Assembly (NCBI GenBank): GCA_040881945.1
Contig: JBBECF010000044.1
Coordinates: 1 to 6,918, forward strand
Length of the DNA stretch: 6,918 nucleotides
Origin: JBBECF01 sp040881945
GTDB taxonomy: Bacteria > Pseudomonadota > Alphaproteobacteria > Dongiales > Dongiaceae
Direction of reading: 5' to 3'
The notes below the pieces were generated by a model that saw only the letters and a list, made by a program, of their open reading frames with translations, searched no databases and was not told where the DNA came from. Numbering within the stretch: the stretch's first letter is position 1; each line of letters opens with the position of its first letter. This document shows positions 1-4,654 of this stretch, piece by piece. The position numbers were made by a program, and so were the translations under genes.

Positions 1-263
1 TAGCGCAGCACGTCCTCGTTCAGGCGCATGTTGCGCTCCATCTCGGCCACCGCGGCCGGCGGAGCGTCGATGTTGAACAACACGTAATGTCCCTTCCGGT
101 TCTTGCGGATCCGGTAGGACAGGTTCTTGAGGCCCCAGCTTTCCTTTTTCGTGACCTTGCCGCCAAGCTCGGCGATGATGGCGGCAAAGCCGTCGGCCAA
201 GGTATCCACCTGGGCGGCGGAGATGTCCTGGCGCGCGATGAAGATGTTCTCGTAATACGACAT
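1..263 (-). CDS. rpsF: 30S ribosomal protein S6, N-terminal part (cut by left edge)
   Basis: S6 is a small-subunit ribosomal protein that pairs with S18 and binds the central domain of 16S rRNA on the platform of the 30S subunit. Eighty-seven codons are visible, beginning MSYYENIFIARQDIS, with the S6 features YENIFIARQD at the first beta strand, KKESWGLKNLSYRIRKN around residues 39-55, the strand GHYVLFNID near 58-66, and the helix MERNMRLNEDVLR at 75-87. The rest of the gene lies beyond the left edge. The ATG at 263 is preceded by a purine-rich ribosome site, AGGGAG, about 10 nt upstream. In related genomes rpsR and rplI follow rpsF, so they are expected off the left edge; that part is inference. 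Identification is near certain. Confidence 0.97.
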   Translation of the reverse strand, partial: MSYYENIFIARQDISAAQVDTLADGFAAIIAELGGKVTKKESWGLKNLSYRIRKNRKGHYVLFNIDAPPAAVAEMERNMRLNEDVLR

Positions 264-328
264 TCGTTCGGGCGCTCCCTCTGGCTGTTGTGGCGGCCCG
301 GCGCTGGGAGCGGCGTCCGCCCGCATCA

Positions 329-364
329 GCCGCCCGGACCTAGCCCGGCGCCAGGGTCGGCGGC
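329..364 (-). promoter_or_regulatory. Candidate S6:S18 mRNA leader element upstream of rpsF
   Basis: Read on the minus strand, bases 364-359 (GCCGCC) pair perfectly with 334-329 (GGCGGC). Inside this outer stem, ACC at 357-355 can pair with GGT at 340-338, leaving a CCG trinucleotide (337-335) bulged on the 3' side against a single G (358). An alternative inner fold pairs GAC with GTC and CTGGC with GCTAG around a GCCGG loop. Known rpsF leaders bound by the S6:S18 complex have a bulged CCG between two stems, which is why I propose this role. The element lies between the likely transcription start near 385 and the rpsF start. The fold is visible in the sequence; the function is inferred from memory of the motif. 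Confidence 0.45.
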
Positions 365-391
365 AGGCAAGGAGGTCTATCGAGGGCGCGG

Positions 392-419
392 ACTATACAC
401 AAACGGCCCGGCCCCGCAA
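392..419 (-). promoter_or_regulatory. Probable rpsF promoter
   Basis: On the minus strand a -35 hexamer TTGCGG (419-414) is followed by a 16-bp spacer and a -10 hexamer TATAGT (397-392). Transcription would start near 385, giving a leader of about 120 nt before rpsF. The -35 box begins only about 20 bp after the higA stop, and I see no convincing terminator between them, so read-through from the toxin-antitoxin operon into rpsF is possible. Confidence 0.55.
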
Positions 420-438
420 GCGCCGTGGAGCGTCCGCT

Positions 439-738
439 CTATGCGGCGCGCGGCTTGATGGCCGCTAGATCGCTCCCGATCTGTCGCCGACGTTCCATCA
501 GGTCATAGTCGGCCTGTAGCCCCAGGAAAAAGCCCTCCGAGACCCCGAAGTACCGCGCCAGCCGGAGGTCCGTGTCCGCGGTCACGGACCGCTTTCCCTG
601 CGCCAACTCATTGATCCGGCGCGGCGACACGTGGATCGCTCGCGCCAGCCCATTTTGGCTGAGGCCCAGCGGCCGCATGAACTCTTCGGCCAGGATCTCG
701 CCGGGATGCGGGTTCGGCAGCAATCTGGCATCAGTCAT
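439..738 (-). CDS. higA: HigA-family antitoxin, XRE-type helix-turn-helix protein
   Basis: This 99-residue protein is the labile antitoxin and autorepressor partner of the adjacent RelE/HigB-type toxin. It carries the HigA signature: NPHPGEILAEEF at residues 9-20, a Cro/C1-type helix-turn-helix at about 24-60 (LSQNGLARAIHVSPRRINELAQGKR), then TADTDLRLARYFGVSEGFFLGLQADYDL at 53-80. Its ATG overlaps the toxin stop in the 8-nt string ATGACTGA, suggesting translational coupling. I chose this start because family members begin close to the HPGEIL motif. An in-frame ATG at 759 would add seven residues (MSRSSTT) and is preceded by AAGGAG at 774-769, nine bases away, so a longer 106-residue form is a real alternative. 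The module is visibly less GC-rich than the fab genes, consistent with transfer. Confidence 0.9.
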   Translation of the reverse strand: MTDARLLPNPHPGEILAEEFMRPLGLSQNGLARAIHVSPRRINELAQGKRSVTADTDLRLARYFGVSEGFFLGLQADYDLMERRRQIGSDLAAIKPRAA

Positions 739-1015
739 GGTAGTCGACGATCTCGACATTCCGAGGCTCTCCTTCGTGCCACGCAAAACAGACTCGCCAC
801 TGCTGGTTGATCCGAATGCTGTACTGCCCTTTACGCGCGCCCTTCAACGCTTCCAGCCTGTTGGCCGGGGGCACCCGCAAGTCGAGCAGCTTCCGCGCCT
901 GGTTCAGCATACGCAGCTTCCGCAATGCCACGGCCTGGATCTCGCTTGGTAGCCTCCGGCTTTGCCGACCCTGCCAAATCAAGGCGGTCTCCCGGTCGGC
1001 GAAGCTGCGGATCAT
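731..1015 (-). CDS. higB: RelE/HigB-type toxin, predicted mRNA interferase
   Basis: This 94-residue protein belongs to the RelE/ParE superfamily, HigB branch, whose members cut mRNA in the ribosome until bound by HigA. Visible family features are MIRSF at the start, VPPANRLEALKG near residues 48-59, KGQYSIRINQQWRVCF at 62-77, and the C-terminal VEIVDYH at 87-93. Asp91, Tyr92 and His93 match the terminal catalytic cluster described for Proteus HigB, and Lys58 matches its basic active-site position. Toxin-before-antitoxin order is typical of higBA and the reverse of most other modules. The start is well supported because MIRSF is the usual N-terminus, yet no Shine-Dalgarno precedes it; the promoter geometry suggests a leaderless message. 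Catalytic activity is inferred from the family, not shown here. Confidence 0.92.
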   Translation of the reverse strand: MIRSFADRETALIWQGRQSRRLPSEIQAVALRKLRMLNQARKLLDLRVPPANRLEALKGARKGQYSIRINQQWRVCFAWHEGEPRNVEIVDYHD

Positions 1016-1021
1016 GGAGCA

Positions 1022-1050
1022 ACTATAGCGCGACGCGCCATATAACGCAA
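1022..1050 (-). promoter_or_regulatory. higBA promoter, probably leaderless
   Basis: On the minus strand TTGCGT (1050-1045) and TATAGT (1027-1022) are separated by exactly 17 bp, a good sigma70-like arrangement. Counting the usual 6-7 nt beyond the -10 box places the transcript start at about 1015-1016, the A of the higB ATG. No ribosome-binding site is visible before that ATG, which fits a leaderless mRNA. Both hexamers lie inside the operator pair. Confidence 0.65.
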
Positions 1051-1059
1051 GGCGTCATA
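1024..1059. promoter_or_regulatory. Tandem palindromic operators, likely HigA binding sites
   Basis: Four copies of the half-site TATRRCGC form two dyads with the same 8-3-8 geometry. Dyad 1 spans 1024-1042: TATAGCGC, spacer GAC, and TATGGCGC on the opposite strand. Dyad 2 spans 1041-1059: TATAACGC, spacer AAG, and TATGACGC on the opposite strand. They share two bases and their centres lie 17 bp apart. Dyad 1 covers the -10 box and dyad 2 covers the -35 box, so a bound repressor would block the promoter. XRE-type antitoxins characteristically bind such palindromes. The repeats are directly visible; assignment to HigA is inference. Confidence 0.7.
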
Positions 1060-1089
1060 TACCTTCGCGGCCTCCCTCCGACGAAAGGC

Positions 1090-1112
1090 GCCGGGTCGCG
1101 GTCAGGCCCGGC
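1090..1112 (-). terminator. Weak hairpin downstream of cfa, possible terminator
   Basis: On the minus strand GCCGGG (1112-1107) can pair with CCCGGC (1095-1090) across an 11-nt loop, about 15 nt after the cfa stop. It is followed by GCCTTTCGT, which has only three T residues. It may be a weak intrinsic terminator or a 3'-end stabiliser that separates cfa from the higBA promoter. The stem is short for GC-rich DNA and could be chance. Confidence 0.3.
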
Positions 1113-1127
1113 TAGAGTTCGGATCGA

Positions 1128-2357
1128 TCAGGACGCGGCGGCGCGGCCGGGTTCCGCCGGCCCGTGGGCGCGTTCCCAATCCAGGATGTAGTCGCGGGTC
1201 AGGGGCACCGTGTCCAGGCGCTTGGCGAGCTGCATCTGGAACACCATCGAGCTGCGGTGGCGGAAGCCGACCTCGCACAGCGCCAGGTAATACTCCCACA
1301 TGCGGCAGAAGCGCTCGTCGTAGAGCCGCGCCGCCGCGTCCCGGTTCGCCGCGAATCGGCGGCGCCAGGCGCGCAACGTCTCGGCGTAGTGCAAGCGCAG
1401 GATCTCAACGTCGGCGACCAGCAGCCGGCTGCGTTCGACCACGCGCAGCACCTCGGACAGCGACGGCAGGTCGGCGCCGGGGAATACGTATTTTCGGATG
1501 AACGGGTTGATCGGCGCCGGCGTGTCGGCGTAGCCGATCGAATGCAGCAGCGCCACGCCGTCCTCGGCGAGGAGATCGCGCAGCTTGGCGAAGAACTCGC
1601 CGTAGTTGCGCTTGCCGACATGCTCGAACATGCCGATCGAGACGATGCGGTCGAAGCGGCCTTCGACCTCGCGGTAGTCGCGGAGCTCGAAGCGGACGCG
1701 CTCGGCCAGCCCCGCCGCGGCGGCCCGCGCTTGGCTCGCCCGGTGCTGCTCGACGCTCAAGGTCACGCCGGTCACCTCGGCGCCGGTCTCGGCGGCGAGG
1801 TAGAGCGCGAGCCCGCCCCAGCCCGACCCGATGTCGAGCAGCTTAAGCCCCGGCCGGTCGAGCAGAAGTTTGGCGGCGATGTGGCGCTTCTTGTTCGCCT
1901 GCGCCTGTTCGAGGCTCTCGCCCGGGCCCTTGAAGTAGGCGCAGGAGTACTGCCGGTCGGCGTCGAGGAACAGGTCGTACAGCCGGTCGGACAGGTCGTA
2001 ATGGTGCGCGACGTTCGCCCGCGCGCGGGCGTGCGGGTTGCGCTGGCGCAAGCCCTGCCCGAGGCGCCGGGCGATCGCCCACAGCGGATGCCGGCCGAGG
2101 TTGTCGAAATTGCGCGCCGCAAGATCGAGGAAGTCGTAGAGCGTGCCTTCCTCGACGGTCAGCGTGCCGTCCATGTAGGCCTCGCCGACCGACAGGCCGG
2201 GGTCGAGGGCCAGCCTCGTATGCAGGCGCCGATCGTGCAGGCGGATCGCGCTCCGCGGCGTGCCGCCGTCGCCGAAGACGTGGCCGCGGCCGTCGGCGTC
2301 GATCAGCCGCAGGCTGCCGGTGCGGATGAACCGCCGCAGCGCCGTCGCGAACAGCAT
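1128..2357 (-). CDS. cfa: Cyclopropane-fatty-acyl-phospholipid synthase
   Basis: Cfa transfers a methylene group from S-adenosylmethionine to the double bond of unsaturated chains in membrane phospholipids, making cyclopropane fatty acids, usually on entry into stationary phase or under acid stress. The 409-residue protein has an N-terminal lipid-binding region and a Rossmann methyltransferase domain with the SAM loop LLDIGSGWGG at about 173-182. Residues matching the E. coli active site are present: Cys139 in QYSCAYF, Glu245 in MFEHVG, His272 and Ile274 in LLHSIG, and Tyr324 in LHYAETL. Length and residues suggest an intact enzyme. The ATG at 2357 is preceded by GGGAGG; an in-frame extension upstream lacks family similarity and was not used. 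The gene stands alone and diverges from fabD, so it may share its control region. Confidence 0.96.
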   Translation of the reverse strand: MLFATALRRFIRTGSLRLIDADGRGHVFGDGGTPRSAIRLHDRRLHTRLALDPGLSVGEAYMDGTLTVEEGTLYDFLDLAARNFDNLGRHPLWAIARRLGQGLRQRNPHARARANVAHHYDLSDRLYDLFLDADRQYSCAYFKGPGESLEQAQANKKRHIAAKLLLDRPGLKLLDIGSGWGGLALYLAAETGAEVTGVTLSVEQHRASQARAAAAGLAERVRFELRDYREVEGRFDRIVSIGMFEHVGKRNYGEFFAKLRDLLAEDGVALLHSIGYADTPAPINPFIRKYVFPGADLPSLSEVLRVVERSRLLVADVEILRLHYAETLRAWRRRFAANRDAAARLYDERFCRMWEYYLALCEVGFRHRSSMVFQMQLAKRLDTVPLTRDYILDWERAHGPAEPGRAAAS

Positions 2358-2362
2358 GCGCG

Positions 2363-2368
2363 CCTCCC
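2363..2368 (-). promoter_or_regulatory. Strong ribosome-binding site deciding the cfa start
   Basis: GGGAGG on the minus strand lies five bases before the ATG at 2357. It selects this codon over an upstream in-frame ATG at 2435, which would add 26 residues of no recognisable Cfa character and intrude on the fabD promoter region. Confidence 0.8.
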
Positions 2369-2414
2369 GATACCCGCCTTGGTCGACCTCGATGGGTGCG
2401 ACCGTAGCAAAGAC

Positions 2415-2443
2415 CGCCCGTCGCCGCCATCGCAAGACGGGCG
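2415..2443. repeat. 8-bp perfect inverted repeat in the cfa/fabD control region
   Basis: CGCCCGTC at 2415-2422 is repeated in inverted form as GACGGGCG at 2436-2443, with a 13-nt spacer and arm centres about 21 bp apart, or two helical turns. It ends five bases before the fabD -35 box and lies upstream of the cfa start, so it could bind a dimeric regulator serving one or both genes. I cannot name the regulator, and chance is not excluded in DNA this rich in G and C. Confidence 0.4.
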
Positions 2444-2448
2444 CGCGC

Positions 2449-2476
2449 TTGACAGAGGTCAGCGCGGCGCTATCAA
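2449..2476 (+). promoter_or_regulatory. fabD operon promoter
   Basis: A perfect TTGACA (2449-2454) is followed by a 16-bp spacer and TATCAA (2471-2476). Transcription would start near 2483, leaving a leader of about 33 nt before the fabD ATG. It is the clearest promoter on the plus strand and should drive at least fabD-fabG. No comparably good promoter was found for cfa on the other strand in the same interval. Confidence 0.7.
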
Positions 2477-2485
2477 TGCCGACCT
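2456..2485. repeat. Imperfect inverted repeat straddling the fabD -10 box
   Basis: AGGTCAGC at 2456-2463 matches the reverse complement of GCCGACCT at 2478-2485 in seven of eight positions, with a 14-nt spacer. The arms flank the -10 box and the right arm covers the expected transcription start, where an operator would repress. It may be a regulator site for fatty acid synthesis genes, but the match is short and chance is quite possible. Confidence 0.3.
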
Positions 2486-2515
2486 TCGTTGTCTTGCCGG
2501 GGGGAAAGCGATTCC

Positions 2516-3466
2516 ATGTCCTGCGCCTTCGTCTTTCCCGGCCAGGGGTCGCAGGCGGTCGGCATGGGGCGGGCGCTGGCCGAGACGTTCCCCGCCGCCC
2601 GCCAGGTCTTCGAGGAGGTCGACGACGCGCTCGCCCAACGCCTGTCGCGGCTGATCTTCGAGGGGCCGGAATCCGACCTGACCCTGACCGAGAATGCGCA
2701 GCCGGCGCTGATGGCCACGAGCCTCGCCGTCGCGCGCGTGCTCGAGGGCGAGGGCGGCTTCATCCTCGCCGAGCGTGCGGCGTTCGTCGCCGGCCATTCG
2801 CTCGGCGAATACTCGGCGCTGGCGGCCACCGGGGCGCTGCTTCTCGCCGACACGGCGCGGCTGCTCAAGCGGCGCGGCCAGGCGATGCAGCAGGCGGTGC
2901 CGGTCGGCGCGGGCGCGATGGCGGCGCTGCTCGGGCTCGATCTGGAGGCCGCGGCGGCCGTCGCGGCCGAGGCCGCCGCCGACACCGATGCGGTCTGCGC
3001 CACCGCCAACGACAACGCGCCGGGTCAGGTCGTCGTCAGCGGCGCCCGCGTCGCGGTCGAGCGCGCCATCGCGATCGCCGCCACCCGCGGCGCCAGGCGC
3101 AGCATCCTGCTGCCGGTCAGCGCGCCGTTCCACTGCGCGCTCATGGCCCCGGCCGCCGTGGCCATGAAGCAAGCGTTGGCCGAGGTGGCGCTGGCGCCGC
3201 CGGCGGTGCCGCTGGTCGCCAACGTGACCGCGTCGGCGGTCAGCGACCCCGAGACCATCCGCCGCCTGCTGGTCGAGCAGGTCACCGGCATGGTGCGCTG
3301 GCGCGAGAGCGTGCTCTATATGAAGGCGCAGGGCGTCGCGACGCTGTTCGAGCTGGGCGCCGGCAAGGTCCTCACCGGCCTCGCCCGCCGCATCGACCGC
3401 GACCTCGATGCGGTTTCGGTCGGCGTGCCGGACGAGATCGAAGCGGCGCTGAAGCGTCTGACGTGA
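2516..3466 (+). CDS. fabD: Malonyl-CoA:ACP transacylase
   Basis: FabD moves the malonyl group from CoA to the phosphopantetheine arm of acyl carrier protein, supplying the extender unit for type II fatty acid synthesis in the cytoplasm. The 316-residue protein starts MSCAFVFPGQGSQ, giving the oxyanion-hole GQGSQ motif at 9-13. The nucleophile is Ser95 in GHSLGEYSAL, the carboxylate-binding Arg is Arg120 in KRRGQAMQ, and the catalytic His is His206 in SAPFHCALM. The C-terminal ELGAGKVLTGL is also typical. Length equals the family norm. I chose the ATG at 2516 because it opens directly onto the first conserved strand and follows a GGGGGA stretch; earlier in-frame starts add residues without similarity. 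It is the first gene of the plus-strand cluster, 26 bp ahead of fabG. Confidence 0.97.
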   Translation: MSCAFVFPGQGSQAVGMGRALAETFPAARQVFEEVDDALAQRLSRLIFEGPESDLTLTENAQPALMATSLAVARVLEGEGGFILAERAAFVAGHSLGEYSALAATGALLLADTARLLKRRGQAMQQAVPVGAGAMAALLGLDLEAAAAVAAEAAADTDAVCATANDNAPGQVVVSGARVAVERAIAIAATRGARRSILLPVSAPFHCALMAPAAVAMKQALAEVALAPPAVPLVANVTASAVSDPETIRRLLVEQVTGMVRWRESVLYMKAQGVATLFELGAGKVLTGLARRIDRDLDAVSVGVPDEIEAALKRLT

Positions 3467-3492
3467 CGGCGACCGCGGAGGGCGGAGGCAGC

Positions 3493-4230
3493 ATGTTCGA
3501 ACTTTCCGACCGGACCGCGCTTGTCACCGGCGCCTCGGGGGGCATCGGCGGCGCCATCGCCCGCGCCCTGCACCGCCAGGGCGCCACGGTCGCGCTGTCC
3601 GGCCGTGCCGCGCCGGCCCTGCGCGAGCTGGCGGCCGGGCTCGGCGGGCGCAGCCACGTGCTGCCCTGCGATCTCGCCGACGCGGCGGCGACCGAACGCC
3701 TGGTCAAGGACGCCGAGGCGGCGATGGGCCGCATCGATATCCTGGTCAACAACGCCGGCCTGACGCGCGACGGGCTGGCGGTGCGCATGAAGGACGAGGA
3801 CTGGCAGGCGGTCATCGACGTCGACCTGACGGCGGGGTTCCGCCTGGCGCGCGGCTGCCTGCGCGGCATGATGAAGCGGCGCTGGGGGCGCATCGTCGGC
3901 ATCGCCTCCGTTGTCGGAGTCACCGGCAACGCCGGCCAGGCCAACTACGCCGCCGCCAAGGCCGGCATGATCGGACTGTCGAAGGCGCTGGCCGCCGAGG
4001 TCGCGTCGCGCGGCATCACCGTCAATTGCGTCGCGCCCGGGTTCATCGCCACCGCCATGACCGAGGCGCTGCCCGAGGACCGGCGCGCGCGCCTCGCCGC
4101 CGCCATCCCCGCCGGCCGGCTCGGCTCGGCCGAGGACGTGGCCGCCTGCGTCGTCTTCCTGGCCGGCGACGAAGCCGCCTACGTGACCGGCCAGACCTTG
4201 CATGTGAATGGCGGAATGGCCATGATATAG
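3493..4230 (+). CDS. fabG: 3-oxoacyl-ACP reductase
   Basis: FabG reduces 3-ketoacyl-ACP to 3-hydroxyacyl-ACP with NADPH, the first reductive step of each elongation cycle. This 245-residue short-chain dehydrogenase shows TGASGGIG at 12-19 for the cofactor, NNAG at 86-89, and the catalytic Ser139, Tyr152 and Lys156 in IASVVG and NYAAAKAG. PGFIATAMT and the C-terminal HVNGGMAMI are characteristic of true FabG. The Asn that usually completes the catalytic tetrad (E. coli TNL) is Asp111 here, in VDVDLTAGF. GGAGG at 3484-3488, four bases from the ATG, sets the start; the frame stays open far upstream through fabD, but that part is an out-of-frame shadow. It is probably cotranscribed with fabD. Confidence 0.96.
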   Translation: MFELSDRTALVTGASGGIGGAIARALHRQGATVALSGRAAPALRELAAGLGGRSHVLPCDLADAAATERLVKDAEAAMGRIDILVNNAGLTRDGLAVRMKDEDWQAVIDVDLTAGFRLARGCLRGMMKRRWGRIVGIASVVGVTGNAGQANYAAAKAGMIGLSKALAAEVASRGITVNCVAPGFIATAMTEALPEDRRARLAAAIPAGRLGSAEDVAACVVFLAGDEAAYVTGQTLHVNGGMAMI

Positions 4231-4252
4231 CGGCTTTTTGGGGGCCGCGACC

Positions 4253-4283
4253 CTGGCGCTAGTCAAGGGCCGGCGACTATGTT
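4253..4283 (+). promoter_or_regulatory. Possible separate acpP promoter
   Basis: The 119-bp gap between fabG and acpP is much longer than the other gaps in the cluster, and acpP commonly has its own strong promoter. The best candidate is TATGTT at 4278-4283, with a poor -35 (CTGGCG, 4253-4258) and a long 19-bp spacer. The remainder of the gap holds the GC palindrome GCCGCGCGCGGC at 4291-4302, inside the possible leader. The promoter is a weak match and mainly argued from the gap. Confidence 0.3.
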
Positions 4284-4349
4284 AAGCCACGCCGCGCGCG
4301 GCCCGGCGGGCGGCGCCGATCACGGAACGACAGCCAAGGGTTGAGGACC

Positions 4350-4583
4350 ATGAGCGATATCGCCGAGCGGGTGAAGAAGATCGTCGTTGAGCATCTCGGC
4401 GTCGACGAGTCGAAGGTCAGCGAGGGGGCGAGCTTCATCGACGATCTTGGCGCCGACAGCCTCGACACCGTCGAGCTGGTCATGGCCTTCGAGGAAGAGT
4501 TCGGGTGCGAGATCCCCGACGACGCCGCCGAAAAGATCCTGACGGTGAAGGACGCCATCACCTTCATCGAGGAAAACGCGTGA
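4350..4583 (+). CDS. acpP: Acyl carrier protein
   Basis: AcpP carries growing acyl chains on a phosphopantetheine arm and delivers them to the fatty acid, lipid A and phospholipid enzymes. The 77-residue acidic protein has the invariant attachment motif GADSLDTVELVM, with Ser37 as the modified residue, followed by FEEEFGCEIPDD at 49-60 and the last helix VKDAITFIEENA. The ATG at 4350 gives the standard MSDIAERVKKIV N-terminus; an in-frame upstream TTG at 4341 adds three residues and is unlikely. Two purine-rich stretches, AAGGG at 4336-4340 and GAGGA at 4343-4347, can serve as ribosome site; the first is better spaced. It sits between fabG and fabF, the usual order, and is likely the most highly expressed gene of the cluster. 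Confidence 0.98.
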   Translation: MSDIAERVKKIVVEHLGVDESKVSEGASFIDDLGADSLDTVELVMAFEEEFGCEIPDDAAEKILTVKDAITFIEENA

Positions 4584-4596
4584 GATGACGATGTCA

Positions 4597-4619
4597 GGCC
4601 GCCGGGGCCGCCGGCGGCC
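4597..4619 (+). promoter_or_regulatory. Strong hairpin between acpP and fabF
   Basis: GGCCGCCGG (4597-4605) and CCGGCGGCC (4611-4619) form a perfect 9-bp, all-GC stem with the five-base loop GGCCG, beginning 13 bases after the acpP stop. No T run follows, so it is not a standard intrinsic terminator. It could protect the acpP 3' end from exonucleases or partly attenuate transcription into fabF; either would raise acpP over fabF expression. The structure is seen directly, the role is inference. Confidence 0.55.
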
Positions 4620-4654
4620 GCCGATTACCGCAGCCCCCGAGGGATAACGCGCCG

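Noticed and set aside
418..438. Terminator after higA
   Set aside because: Only a GAGCG/CGCTC palindrome with a two-base loop is present and no T run follows, so termination there is not supported.
87..458. 123-codon plus-strand frame across rpsF and its leader
   Set aside because: It is antisense to rpsF and its promoter region, and the translation resembles no known family.
1164..2654. 496-codon plus-strand open frame opposite cfa
   Set aside because: It lies antisense to cfa, which has full catalytic motifs and a ribosome site. Long antisense frames are expected in high-GC coding DNA, and its translation shows no recognisable domain.
2260..3492. Upstream extension of the fabG frame through fabD (656-codon open frame in total)
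   Set aside because: This part is arginine- and glycine-rich out-of-frame translation of fabD. The true fabG start at 3493 has GGAGG before it and the standard N-terminus.
4230..4248. GCGGC/GCCGC hairpin just after fabG as a terminator
   Set aside because: The stem is only 5 bp, the T residues are in the loop, and no T run follows, so it does not meet the pattern of an intrinsic terminator.
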